Positions 1 to 6,261 of a DNA stretch of 16,247 nucleotides are shown in pieces; the stretch's first letter is position 1, and every line of letters starts with the position of its first letter. Origin of the DNA: Methanocella sp. (GTDB lineage: Archaea > Halobacteriota > Methanocellia > Methanocellales > Methanocellaceae); NCBI RefSeq assembly GCF_035506375.1, contig NZ_DATJPM010000073.1, positions 1 to 16,247 of the forward strand, read 5' to 3'. The translations under genes were made by a program, and so were the position numbers. The notes beneath the pieces were generated by a model that saw nothing but the letters and a program-made list of their open reading frames with translations, had not been told where the DNA came from and ran no database searches.

Positions 1-43
1 GCGGCATCGACTTATAATTAATATGGGTAAGATAAAGACGTGG

Positions 44-145
44 TTTTCTCCGTGCCTCTTTTATCCCTGTGCCTCAAACCCCAAACCACCGGGCTCTGTG
101 CGTCTCTGTGCTCTCCGTGCCTTTGTGGTTATATCACGATGCTAT
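44..145. repeat. Degenerate fragment of the GTGCCTTTGTGG palindrome family
   Basis: This stretch repeats short variants of CTCCGTGCC, CTGTGCC, CTCTGTGC and CCGTGCCTTTGTGG. The same vocabulary builds the arms of the elements at 1513-1866 and 15649-16210. I see no matching opposite arm and neither of the conserved ends found in those elements. It is either a worn remnant or one arm of an element that continues beyond the window start. The reading frame running through it (40-246) is a translation of the repeat and is not treated as a gene. Confidence 0.5.
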
Positions 146-320
146 CTGATCTTTTATGGATATATAGAATTAAAGATCGACCGGGTTATCCTCACATAAT
201 CTTCGGCTTATCCGCCCTCGAAGCCCTGACATTTACCTTTTATTAAGGCTATGGCTATCTCATGTGAGTTTAGTCCTTTAGTATTATAACCGCCCCTTTT
301 AAAATTCGATTAACGTTAAC

Positions 321-328
321 TTATATAA
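321..328 (+). promoter_or_regulatory. TATA box for the TPR gene
   Basis: TTATATAA lies about 33 nt upstream of the ATG at 357, placing an archaeal transcription start near 348-351 and leaving a leader of under 10 nt. No ribosome binding site precedes the ATG, which fits near-leaderless translation. The 10-bp palindrome TTAACGTTAA at 310-319 sits directly upstream of the box and could be a regulator site. Confidence 0.55.
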
Positions 329-356
329 GGAATACAATATACTAACTGACGCACAT

Positions 357-1505
357 ATGTTCGAAGACTTCAACGCGGCCCCCACAATAGACGACCTCAA
401 GAAACAGATCAAGGCAGACCCGGCAAACATCGACCTGCGCCTCTTACTCGCCAGCATCTACCGCAGCCAGGAGCTGCACGAAGAAGCCGTAAAAGAATAC
501 CGGGAGATCCTCAAGCTCGACGGTAAAAATTATGACGCCTGGTATAACCTGGGCATGGAGTATTTCCAGCTACACGAGGACGACAAAGCAATGGCAACAT
601 TAAAAAAGGCAGCAGACTCCGCGCCAGACCGCCAGGACCCCTGGTTCCTCATGGCCATGGTCAACTATAAGAAAAAACACTACAAAGAAGCCATCGAAGC
701 CTTCAAAAAGACCATTGAGATAGCGCCCGACAACGCTTTCGCCCACTACGGTCTCGCGGCCGCATACGTTGAGACCGGCAAATACGCCGAAGCCATAGAA
801 GAGTTCAGGCGCAACCTGCGTTTCGTCCCGCACGACAAAGGCTCATTATTCCGGCTCAAATACGTCCCGAAGCTCCGCCTGTCTCCCGACGAAGAGCTCA
901 AGGCCGCCAGAAGGGCCGCAGAAAAAGCTCCCGATAATCCGGAAGCACACCACTGGCTTGCCATCGTCCTCATATTAATGAACATCACCGAAGGCGTCGT
1001 CGACGAGCTTAGAAAAGCCATAAGCCTCGACCCTAAAAACGCCGAATATCACTACGACCTCGCCTACCTCCTCGACCTGAACGACGACCCGGGCGCCATC
1101 GAGGAGCTCCGGGAAGTGTTGCGTATCCGGCCAAAATACCTGGACGCCATGTACTTTCTGGGCGTATATTATAGCAACCACGGCATGATAGAAGACGCCA
1201 TACGCATGTTCAAAAAGGCCATGAAGACCGATCCCGATAACGCGTTACCTCATTATTATATTGGGGCCACGTATGCCGAAGAGGGCATGCTCAAGGAAGC
1301 GAGGAAAGAGCTAAAAAGGGCGCTCAAGCTCGACCCCGATAATTTTGAAGCGCGCAGGATGCTGGCTCAGATATACGTAGAAGACGAGCTATACGATGAA
1401 GCCATCGAGGAATATGAGAAATTAGTGGAAATGGAGCCGGGCATAAAGGCAGCCAGAGATAGCCTTGAAAAACTAAGGGAAATGAAAAAGAGCAAACATA
1501 ATTAG
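357..1505 (+). CDS. TPR-repeat protein
   Basis: A 382-residue protein built almost wholly of tetratricopeptide repeats. About ten 34-residue units run from residue ~25 to ~375. Each shows the usual pattern: small/aromatic residues in helix A (YNLGMEYF, HYGLAAAY, HYYIGATY), EAI/EAR in helix B, and an A-x-x-x-x-P-D/K-N turn ending the unit. There is no signal peptide, membrane segment or catalytic domain, so it is probably a cytoplasmic scaffold that binds a protein partner I cannot name. The ATG follows a TATA box by ~30 nt with no ribosome binding site, suggesting a near-leaderless transcript. The fifth unit (residues ~163-195) is the least canonical. The TAG stop is the first three bases of the direct repeat that borders element A, so that element abuts the gene without altering its reading frame. 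TPR identity is secure; function is unknown. Confidence 0.9.
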   Translation: MFEDFNAAPTIDDLKKQIKADPANIDLRLLLASIYRSQELHEEAVKEYREILKLDGKNYDAWYNLGMEYFQLHEDDKAMATLKKAADSAPDRQDPWFLMAMVNYKKKHYKEAIEAFKKTIEIAPDNAFAHYGLAAAYVETGKYAEAIEEFRRNLRFVPHDKGSLFRLKYVPKLRLSPDEELKAARRAAEKAPDNPEAHHWLAIVLILMNITEGVVDELRKAISLDPKNAEYHYDLAYLLDLNDDPGAIEELREVLRIRPKYLDAMYFLGVYYSNHGMIEDAIRMFKKAMKTDPDNALPHYYIGATYAEEGMLKEARKELKRALKLDPDNFEARRMLAQIYVEDELYDEAIEEYEKLVEMEPGIKAARDSLEKLREMKKSKHN

Positions 1506-1512
1506 ATATTTT
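1503..1512 (+). repeat. Left 10-bp direct repeat flanking element A
   Basis: TAGATATTTT here recurs exactly at 1867-1876, immediately outside the other end of the palindrome. It looks like a target-site duplication. Its first three bases are the stop codon of the TPR gene. Confidence 0.6.
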
Positions 1513-1866
1513 TGCTGTGCCTTTTAAGTCTCAGAGTGTACGGAGGGCACTATTTTTCACCACAAAGGCACGAAGAGCACGGAGGCTCACAAAGTCTTTT
1601 TTATAATTAAGAGACAAAGGGCACAAAGCCGCTTTTTGAACTTATAAGATACAGGATATGAAGGCACGATGGCAAAATGTGCTCTTGCTCATTCCACTGT
1701 GCCCTTGTATCCTTCGTATCCTGATCGCCAATGAACCGGCTTTGTGTTCTTTGTAACTTAATTTAAAAAGAAAACTCCGTGGGCCTTTGTGCCATCGTGC
1801 CTTTGTGGTGAAAATAGTGCCCTCCGTCTCTTAAAAAGCTTAAAATAAGGGAGTAATTCAACACAG
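1513..1866. mobile_element. Palindromic gene-less element A (MITE-like)
   Basis: A ~354-bp imperfect palindrome. The left arm (about 1540-1632) pairs with the right arm (about 1738-1832); both read ACGGAGGGCACTATTTT-CACCACAAAGGCACGA from the outside, then diverge moderately and meet again at an AATTAAG...ACAAAG...CACAAAGCCG segment. An inner pair (around 1648-1666 and 1705-1724, GATACAGGATATGAAGG against CCTTCGTATCC) continues the fold. The ends are short inverted CTGTG/CACAG. The flanks are a perfect 10-bp direct repeat. It encodes no convincing protein. Both end sequences recur in inverted order in the element at 15649-16210, showing a defined unit rather than chance repeats. I infer a non-autonomous mobile palindrome. 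Confidence 0.7.
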
Positions 1867-1876
1867 TAGATATTTT
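1867..1876 (+). repeat. Right 10-bp direct repeat flanking element A
   Basis: Exact second copy of TAGATATTTT, starting directly after the terminal CACAG of element A. Removing the element and one copy would rejoin the TPR stop codon to the downstream spacer seamlessly. Confidence 0.6.
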
Positions 1877-1929
1877 ATGGAAAAACTTATTCAGAAAATA
1901 TGTAACAAAATTATATGCTATGAGATAAC

Positions 1930-1937
1930 TTTATATA
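1930..1937 (+). promoter_or_regulatory. Strong TATA box ahead of a structured GC-rich segment
   Basis: TTTATATA is close to an ideal archaeal box. A start about 26 nt downstream falls at ~1960, exactly where the first hairpin of the following structured segment begins (1961). No protein start lies at a suitable distance, so it probably drives a non-coding transcript. Confidence 0.45.
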
Positions 1938-1960
1938 ATACAACCTACTTAATACTTTAT

Positions 1961-2115
1961 GTACGAGCCGCTTGCCAGGTAATCTCCCGGCGGCCCGTAC
2001 GGGGGGCTATATATAGCCCGGCACAGGCTTCGGCGCTCTCATTTAAATGCCATAATATCCGCCGAAACCCTGCCGGACGGGCTTCGCCATCTCTGGCAAC
2101 GGCGGATGGCGAAGC
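1961..2115 (+). ncRNA. Candidate structured RNA with four hairpins
   Basis: A GC-rich island in AT-rich spacer that can form four consecutive hairpins. H1: GTACGAGCCG (1961-1970) with CGGCCCGTAC (1991-2000), one mismatch. H2: the 16-bp palindrome at 2004-2019 around TATATATA. H3: GGCTTCGGCG (2026-2035) with CGCCGAAACC (2060-2069), one mismatch. H4: GCTTCGCCATC (2081-2091) with GATGGCGAAGC (2105-2115), perfect. A TATA box lies ~26 nt upstream of H1. I recognise no known RNA family and it is not a tRNA. The overlapping frame 1877-2140 starts upstream of the TATA box and has no recognisable protein features. Alternatives are a repeat relic or a 3' regulatory region of a neighbouring transcript. 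There is no good T-run after H4. Confidence 0.4.
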
Positions 2116-2138
2116 TTTAATGTCCCTGGAAGTTGAAT

Positions 2139-2145
2139 AAAAAAA
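2139..2145 (-). terminator. T-run terminator of the CARF-like regulator gene
   Basis: Seven consecutive T on the minus strand begin 4 nt after the stop codon of the regulator gene. Oligo-T tracts are sufficient terminators in many archaea. No hairpin lies directly before it. Confidence 0.5.
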
Positions 2146-2148
2146 GAA

Positions 2149-2997
2149 CTAAGCTGAACCTTTCGTGTCAGCGAACAGCTCTCCGACCTTCGTAAGCCTG
2201 ATATTCAATTCTTTCTTATCCCTCTCCGTCCTCACCAGGCCCATCCTCTGCAGGTTATCCAGGTAATACTTCACGTTCGACCTGGGAGTCACTTTCCCGA
2301 GCTTATCGTCCAGCCGCTCTTTCAGCTCTTTTATCGAGCTTACGCTGCCCTGGCCCGCCAGATCCTGGTCCTTAGTCGAAGGCACATTAGCGTCCCGGAT
2401 GACTCTCAGCATATCATACTCGATATCCGTAATCTCCGCAATAGGGAAAGGCGGGAACTCATGGATACGAGCCTCCCCTGCGGCCATGCCATGCGCCTCT
2501 ATCTCCTTCGCAAGCTCCCTCAGATTATTGACGATATTCTTCTCATCCGCCTTCTTATCGAGAAGCTGCATGATAGCATGGACCACCTCGCCATCGTAAT
2601 ATTTCTCGGGCTCCACGTAAAAAAGCTCAACTTCACCGTGCTCCTTATTCATGAACGCCGCCATTATCAGGGCGACCAGCAGGATCTTCGGCGACGAAGA
2701 AATGTTAATGTAGACCGGATTACCCGCCAGGGCTTCCTTATTAATAAGAGAATAGACCGTCTGGAACGTTTTATTAAAATCGTAAATATCGACTTCGATT
2801 TCTTCCCATTCGATAGGGACCTTCTTTATCGAGCGCCTGAACCTGTCGATGATCTCTTTCTGCTTGCCGAAATCCTTGCCCAGGTTCTCGTTGATCAATA
2901 AATATGCTTTCGATACGGTAAAATCCTTTAATAAAGGCTTTACAACACGGTCGTACTCCAGACCGGCGGGTATGATATGGACGCCTGGCTTAGACAT
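2149..2997 (-). CDS. HFX_2341-like transcriptional regulator (CARF-like sensor plus winged helix)
   Basis: Residues 1-~150 resemble a Csa3/CARF-like Rossmann sensor: an opening VHIIPAGLEYDRVVKPL strand-turn-helix, then VYINISSSPKILLVALIMAAF (97-116) where CARF proteins carry a glycine-rich ligand-binding turn. Residues ~188-275 form a winged helix-turn-helix (IEYDMLRVIRD; NVKYYLDNLQRMGLV; a TERDKKELNIRLT wing). I infer a DNA-binding regulator controlled by a small, perhaps nucleotide, ligand. A start 33 nt upstream (ATG at 3030) would add 11 residues, but that codon lies inside the TATA-like box at 3029-3038. With transcription starting ~25 nt below the box, the MSKPG start at 2997 is favoured, giving 282 residues and a near-leaderless transcript. 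No cas gene or CRISPR array is present, so the CRISPR link is only structural. Element C lies just upstream. Family assignment is from memory of sequence features. Confidence 0.7.
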   Translation of the reverse strand: MSKPGVHIIPAGLEYDRVVKPLLKDFTVSKAYLLINENLGKDFGKQKEIIDRFRRSIKKVPIEWEEIEVDIYDFNKTFQTVYSLINKEALAGNPVYINISSSPKILLVALIMAAFMNKEHGEVELFYVEPEKYYDGEVVHAIMQLLDKKADEKNIVNNLRELAKEIEAHGMAAGEARIHEFPPFPIAEITDIEYDMLRVIRDANVPSTKDQDLAGQGSVSSIKELKERLDDKLGKVTPRSNVKYYLDNLQRMGLVRTERDKKELNIRLTKVGELFADTKGSA

Positions 2998-3028
2998 ATT
3001 CAAATTGAAATAAATGCTTAGCCAATAC

Positions 3029-3038
3029 ATATATTTAA
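3029..3038 (-). promoter_or_regulatory. TATA box of the CARF-like regulator gene
   Basis: On the minus strand this reads TTAAATATAT, ~36 nt upstream of the chosen ATG at 2997. It decides the start: the more upstream ATG (3028-3030) overlaps the box itself. The left edge of element C lies ~40 bp further upstream, so that insertion may have replaced older upstream control sequence. Confidence 0.45.
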
Positions 3039-3142
3039 CTTCTGAAAATGCTACATGACAAAAAACCTTATTATAACTTAGCGACTCAGGTAAAGCCTTT
3101 GGCTTTTGTCTTTTAACTCATTACAACCCTCGGTTTCTAGTC

Positions 3143-3351
3143 TTTGCGACTTACGTACGGCCCTTCGGTTTTTTAACACGAAGACACAAAACTCTTTTTA
3201 GATTTACGAACACTAAAACAATAAGACACTGTAAACACAATTAAACCATGAAAACGTGAAATCACAATTAAATGAATTAAGCCACCAAGTGCACGGTTAT
3301 TAAGACACTAATGAACGACTTAAAACACGAAGTGCCACAAAATTAAGACAA
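3143..3351 (+). repeat. Left arm of element C
   Basis: Reads CGACTTACGTACGGCCCTTC, then a series of short units built on ACACGAA, CACTAAAAC and AAGACAC, ending with CACGAAGTGCCACAAAA. Its reverse complement occurs with few mismatches at 3900-4110. The arm is AT-rich and non-coding. Confidence 0.8.
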
Positions 3352-3441
3352 ATAGAGTACGACTGTTTTAGCTTTCAATTCGAAAATTTAATATGATATT
3401 AATTATTTACACAATATTGCAATTAATATTGAGTGATGTAA

Positions 3442-3855
3442 ATGAATAACACGCCTAATAAGAAGTATGAAACCATACCTCCTCATGTGGAGGATACCGC
3501 TCGATATGCCGTTGATTCTGCCTTTAACGTCCATATGAAGCTTGGGCAAGGACTACTTGAAAGGAATTATGAAAAGTTCATGGAGATCGAGCTCAAGAAA
3601 AGGGGATGCACGGTGAAAAGACAGGTTAAACTGCCCATCAAGTACGACGGTATCGTATATGATGATGAGTACTACATCCTGGACATGCTCGTAGATGACT
3701 GTTTAATACTCGAATTAAAAGTCGTTGAAAATATTATACCATTACACCGATATCAACTTCTTACATATCTCAAACATAGCGGATTGAGACTAGGATTGCT
3801 AATCAATTTCAATACGGCTAACATAGGAGAAGGCATATCCCGAATAATAAATTAA
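3442..3855 (+). CDS. GxxExxY family protein, PD-(D/E)XK nuclease-like
   Basis: A 137-residue protein with the family hallmark GLLERNY (G37, E40, Y43) in the N-terminal helical part. A predicted nuclease core follows: D81 in YILDMLV, E91 and K93 in LILELK, then Q105 in RYQLLTYL, consistent with a D-(X)n-E-X-K active site and a family-typical C-terminal GLLINFN (118-124). Length agrees with the family (~125-140 aa). The biochemical role of the family is not established; I infer Mg-dependent DNA or RNA cleavage. The ATG at 3442 follows GAGTGATG with weak ribosome-binding character. The gene is more AT-rich than its neighbours and occupies the loop of a ~210-bp inverted repeat, so it probably travels with the element. 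The catalytic residues look intact, so this copy may be active. Confidence 0.85.
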   Translation: MNNTPNKKYETIPPHVEDTARYAVDSAFNVHMKLGQGLLERNYEKFMEIELKKRGCTVKRQVKLPIKYDGIVYDDEYYILDMLVDDCLILELKVVENIIPLHRYQLLTYLKHSGLRLGLLINFNTANIGEGISRIIN

Positions 3856-3870
3856 CAATAACTTATTTGA

Positions 3871-3901
3871 TAACGCTATGCTAGATTAGCGTTAACTTTT
3901 T
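3871..3901 (+). terminator. Hairpin and T-run after the GxxExxY gene
   Basis: TAACGCT (3871-3877) and AGCGTTA (3888-3894) form a perfect 7-bp stem with a 10-nt loop, followed by five T at 3897-3901. It lies 16 nt after the stop codon and just before the right arm, so it would stop transcription before the long inverted repeat is copied. Confidence 0.5.
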
Positions 3902-4110
3902 GTCTTAGTTTTGTGGCACTTCGTGTTTTAAGTCGTTCGTTAGTGTCTTATTAACCGTGTTCTTGGTGGCTTAATTCATTTAATAGGGTCTTCATGGTTT
4001 CATGGCTTGATTGTGTTTACAGTGTTTTCGCGGTTTAGTGTTCGTAAATCTAAAAAGAGTTTAGTGTCTTCGTGTTTAAAAACCGAAGGGCCGTACGTAA
4101 GTCACAAAAT
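3900..4110 (-). repeat. Right arm of element C
   Basis: Reverse complement of 3143-3351 with scattered substitutions and no large gap. Shared blocks include GTGGCACTTCGTGTTTTAAG near the loop, TAAATCTAAAAAGAGT in the middle and GAAGGGCCGTACGTAAGT at the outer edge. Confidence 0.8.
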
Positions 4111-4176
4111 AAAAAACGAAGGGCTGTACGTGAGTCGCAAATTAAAAACCGAAGGGCTGTACGTAAGTCACAAAGA
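4078..4176 (+). repeat. Three tandem 33-bp repeats at the outer edge of element C
   Basis: Three successive copies of AAAAACCGAAGGGCYGTACG followed by TRAGTCRCAAA begin near 4078, 4111 and 4144. The 33-bp period is a multiple of three, so one frame reads KTEGPYVSHKI and two variants of it. I regard that peptide as a by-product: the mirrored left side carries only degraded copies and no equivalent frame. Expansion at one end of the palindrome suggests slippage or stepwise addition at the element border. Confidence 0.75.
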
Positions 4177-4216
4177 CGAAACATCCAGCGAAAGGCGCTA
4201 ACACTCACTAAAACAA

Positions 4217-5752
4217 TTATAAATTAAACCTCTCGCCATTCGTCATTTGCCGGGTCTGCTCCCATTTCTCTATAAACCAGTCATGGTTTTCCGTATGTAC
4301 CGGGATCAAAACATCCGGGTCTACAGCATCGATAACACGGGCGAGCTCCTCCCGTGAAGCATGTCCGGACGCGTGATACTCCTTATCGAACTCCAGACCA
4401 TTCTCCCCATACGAGAAACCATAGGGTTTAATGTCAAAGTGGTCCAGCCAGTTTTTCAGCTTGCCAAAGTCGATCTCCTGCTCCTCGGAGAACGCCTCAC
4501 AAGCAGAATAGATATATGCGCCTCCCTCGGGCTCGATATCCAGCAACTGCTTCATATCGAAAAACGAAAAGCAGAGGATATAATTCCCGGGATTATTTTT
4601 AATATCCAGATGGCTGACATAGGTAATCGGGCATTGCCTGGCCAGCGTGTCCGTCTCATACTTACTCTTCGTCTTATCCTTGATCTCGTCATAGACCAAA
4701 ACGTCGTTCATCCGGCATGCGCCGTCGGCGCATTCGATGGCGTAGAGCCCGTAAGCGTCCTTCGCGGTGATCACGAGCTGGCGCCCCGTCTCCTGCGCAA
4801 TTCTTCTAAATATTTCCAGGCGCTCGAAGTTCCTGGCCCCAAAATCAGCGATGATCAAGCCTTTCACATCTTCGGCGGTAGCACGGCAGGTATCGTGCAC
4901 CGTTGACTCGGTAACCTCCACGTCGCCCTCACGGCCGGTCCGGGTACCTTCAATGATAAGAACGTCCGAGCTCCTGGCTTCCTTAATGAAATCGGGCATC
5001 TCCTTAGCGTTATCGCCGATGCGGAAATCGCCCGTATAGGCAATGGAAGCGCCCTCGCCCTTCAGCGTATAAGCCAGCGCGCCATAGATAGAATGGTTAA
5101 CGTTAAAAGTCTTCACCTCAAACGGCAGCTCCAGGCCGTCAATGCCGGACAGGCCGCAGCCGTCGAAGCTCTTCGCCCGGCCGCTATCCCCTCCGGGCCG
5201 CCGGGATAAAAACTCGCCCAGCTCGGCAGGGCAGCCGTCCGGGCAACAAAAGTCCCGTCCCCTATAAGGCACTTTACTGTCAGCGCTAAGATACAGCCCC
5301 GTATTATCCCGCTTACGCACCGACATGTAGGCAACTTCCTGAGCGACATCCGCCTGGCCGATATCACGCATCGCCTTCATGATAGCCACGCTCGTAGCAG
5401 AAGCGACGACTGGAATGGCCGGGTCCAGCAGGCCGATATTGCCGTTATGGTCTACGTGCGCATGGCTCAAAAGGACAGCTTCAACGTTAATCTTAGGAAA
5501 ACCGGATACAAGTCCGTCCATATCGGCGGGAACAAGGTCTTGGCGGTATATATTAATCGGCGGTATCATGCCCAGGCTGACGAGGTCGTGGATGCCACGG
5601 CCGCTTCTTTCGCTGAGAAAATCGTCAAAGTAGGCGTTACGCCGGGCGAAGTTCATCCCGAAGTCGAGGAAAACGCCCCGCCCATTCTCTTCAACATAGA
5701 TCTTATTGCCGCCTATGGTCTCGGCGCCGTCATAGATCGTTATCGCTGCCAT
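4217..5752 (-). CDS. RNase J-like metallo-beta-lactamase/beta-CASP protein
   Basis: A 511-residue protein. The N-terminal metallo-beta-lactamase fold shows motif I-like GGNKIYVEENGRGVFLDFG (14-32), the zinc signature HAHVDH (97-102), H220 in NVNHSIYG and D242 in YTGDFRIG. A beta-CASP region follows (EGT at 268-270; DFGARNFE 303-310), and the C-terminal ASGHAS (461-466) and IPVHTE (483-488) supply the remaining histidines. This set matches RNase J/CPSF-type nucleases of RNA processing and decay, so a zinc-dependent ribonuclease is likely. Unusual is the ~120-residue distance between HAHVDH and H220, with a cysteine-containing insert (C169, C170, C174, C199). The ATG at 5752 has no clear ribosome binding site; a TTTAAGTA-like box at ~5788-5795 could give a short leader. 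It is divergent from the 48-aa gene, and its stop is 16 bp from element C. Substrate and exact subfamily are open. Confidence 0.8.
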   Translation of the reverse strand: MAAITIYDGAETIGGNKIYVEENGRGVFLDFGMNFARRNAYFDDFLSERSGRGIHDLVSLGMIPPINIYRQDLVPADMDGLVSGFPKINVEAVLLSHAHVDHNGNIGLLDPAIPVVASATSVAIMKAMRDIGQADVAQEVAYMSVRKRDNTGLYLSADSKVPYRGRDFCCPDGCPAELGEFLSRRPGGDSGRAKSFDGCGLSGIDGLELPFEVKTFNVNHSIYGALAYTLKGEGASIAYTGDFRIGDNAKEMPDFIKEARSSDVLIIEGTRTGREGDVEVTESTVHDTCRATAEDVKGLIIADFGARNFERLEIFRRIAQETGRQLVITAKDAYGLYAIECADGACRMNDVLVYDEIKDKTKSKYETDTLARQCPITYVSHLDIKNNPGNYILCFSFFDMKQLLDIEPEGGAYIYSACEAFSEEQEIDFGKLKNWLDHFDIKPYGFSYGENGLEFDKEYHASGHASREELARVIDAVDPDVLIPVHTENHDWFIEKWEQTRQMTNGERFNL

Positions 5753-5946
5753 ACCAACCCATCTTTATAAAATAGGGGATGGTCGTACTTAAATCAATTG
5801 CTAAATTGAATATCGAATGGTCATAAATTTCACGCTTAACATGCGAAGGAAAACCATATAAGTAATTACAAGGTATAAATATTCCGCCTTAATTTGTTCA
5901 TCCTAAAAAAAGCCGGCATAGTTGCCCGAGTGATTAGAGTGAAAAG

Positions 5947-5955
5947 TTTATATAA
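5947..5955 (+). promoter_or_regulatory. TATA box of the 48-aa gene
   Basis: TTTATATAA, close to the ideal archaeal box, predicts a start near 5975 and so a leader of about 105 nt before the ATG at 6082. That is long compared with the near-leaderless genes nearby. Confidence 0.55.
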
Positions 5956-5956
5956 C

Positions 5957-6014
5957 ATCGTTGCATTGAACGATTAACCTTCGATGTTTGATCATTAAGC
6001 CTTTGATCATCGAA
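5957..6014 (+). promoter_or_regulatory. Dyad cluster in the promoter/leader of the 48-aa gene
   Basis: ATCGTT (5957-5962) and AACGAT (5969-5974) form a dyad between the TATA box and the expected start. Then TTCGATG (5980-5986) pairs with CATCGAA (6008-6014), enclosing two direct copies of TTTGATCAT (5987-5995 and 6002-6010), each containing the palindrome TGATCA. The first dyad sits where a repressor would block initiation. The second could be an operator pair or a leader hairpin. The regulator is unknown. Confidence 0.45.
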
Positions 6015-6081
6015 CAATTATGAAAAACGGGGGTATAGCAAGGACTACGAGCTCTACTCTTAAGGCAATCCAGGTGATAAC

Positions 6082-6228
6082 ATGAAATACAACAACACCA
6101 GCGCGTCAGACAAGAAAAAAGGCGTTATCGAGACTTCCGTCTACTGCCTGAACACCAAGCGAAAGTACATCTACGAGCTTAAAGATGGCAATATCATCAG
6201 CGAGCGCGTCGTCCAGTGCACCGAATAA
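6082..6228 (+). CDS. Small 48-residue protein of unknown function
   Basis: The frame MKYNNTSASDKKKGVIETSV... ends QCTE-stop, 48 residues. Support for a real gene: an AGGTGA ribosome binding site at 6072-6077, 4 nt before the ATG; a strong TATA box at 5947-5955; GC-rich third positions typical of genuine genes here (AAC, ACC, GTC, TAC, CTG); and a T-run just after the stop. The N-terminus is hydrophilic and lysine-rich (DKKK at 10-13). The rest alternates strand-like stretches (GVIETSVYCL, RKYIYELKDG, ERVVQC), suggesting a small beta-sheet protein. Two cysteines (C22, C46) are far apart, so it is not an evident zinc ribbon. I do not recognise a family. It has its own promoter and is divergent from the RNase J-like gene. 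Confidence 0.65.
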   Translation: MKYNNTSASDKKKGVIETSVYCLNTKRKYIYELKDGNIISERVVQCTE

Positions 6229-6238
6229 CGGTGTCCCT

Positions 6239-6247
6239 TCTTTTTTA
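6239..6247 (+). terminator. T-run terminator after the 48-aa gene
   Basis: The nearly pure T tract TTCTTTTTT begins 11 nt after the stop codon, in the 33-bp gap between this gene and the convergent one. No hairpin is needed for archaeal termination. Confidence 0.45.
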
Positions 6248-6261
6248 TTATTTACAGGACC

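Larger units (their letters stand above)
3078..4201. mobile_element. Element C: long inverted repeat enclosing a GxxExxY gene
   Basis: Two arms of about 210 bp (about 3143-3351 and 3900-4110) are inverted copies that look nearly 90% identical by eye. The loop of ~550 bp holds one gene on the plus strand. Outside the main arms are more 33-bp-type units: three good ones on the right (4078-4176) and two or three degraded ones on the left (about 3081-3145). Tentative ends are the inverted hexamers TTAGCG (3078-3083) and CGCTAA (4196-4201); no flanking direct repeat is evident, so the borders are uncertain by tens of bases. An inner arm segment (3154-3173) matches the element at 15649-16210 (15769-15788) at 18 of 20 positions, tying the two together. 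Confidence 0.6.

Noticed and set aside
40..246. 68-aa open frame at the window start
   Set aside because: Its first half is a translation of the GTGCC/CTCCGTGCC repeat vocabulary, it has no ribosome binding site or promoter, and it shows no recognisable protein features.
1877..2140. 87-aa open frame after element A
   Set aside because: It starts upstream of the strong TATA box it contains, has no ribosome binding site, and changes abruptly from AT-rich to hairpin-rich GC sequence. The hairpins explain the region better.
4007..4201. 64-aa frame with an 11-residue repeat (KTEGPYVSHK)
   Set aside because: It lies wholly within the arm and border repeats of element C. The 33-bp period simply keeps the frame open, and the mirror side has no counterpart.
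3078..4201. CRISPR array suggested by repeated short units near a CARF-like regulator
   Set aside because: The 33-bp units are directly tandem with no variable spacers, and most of the similarity is inverted, not direct.
5764..5773. TATA-like ATTTTATAAA just upstream of the RNase J-like gene
   Set aside because: A start ~25 nt downstream would fall inside the coding sequence, after the ATG. The weaker box at ~5788-5795 has a better distance.
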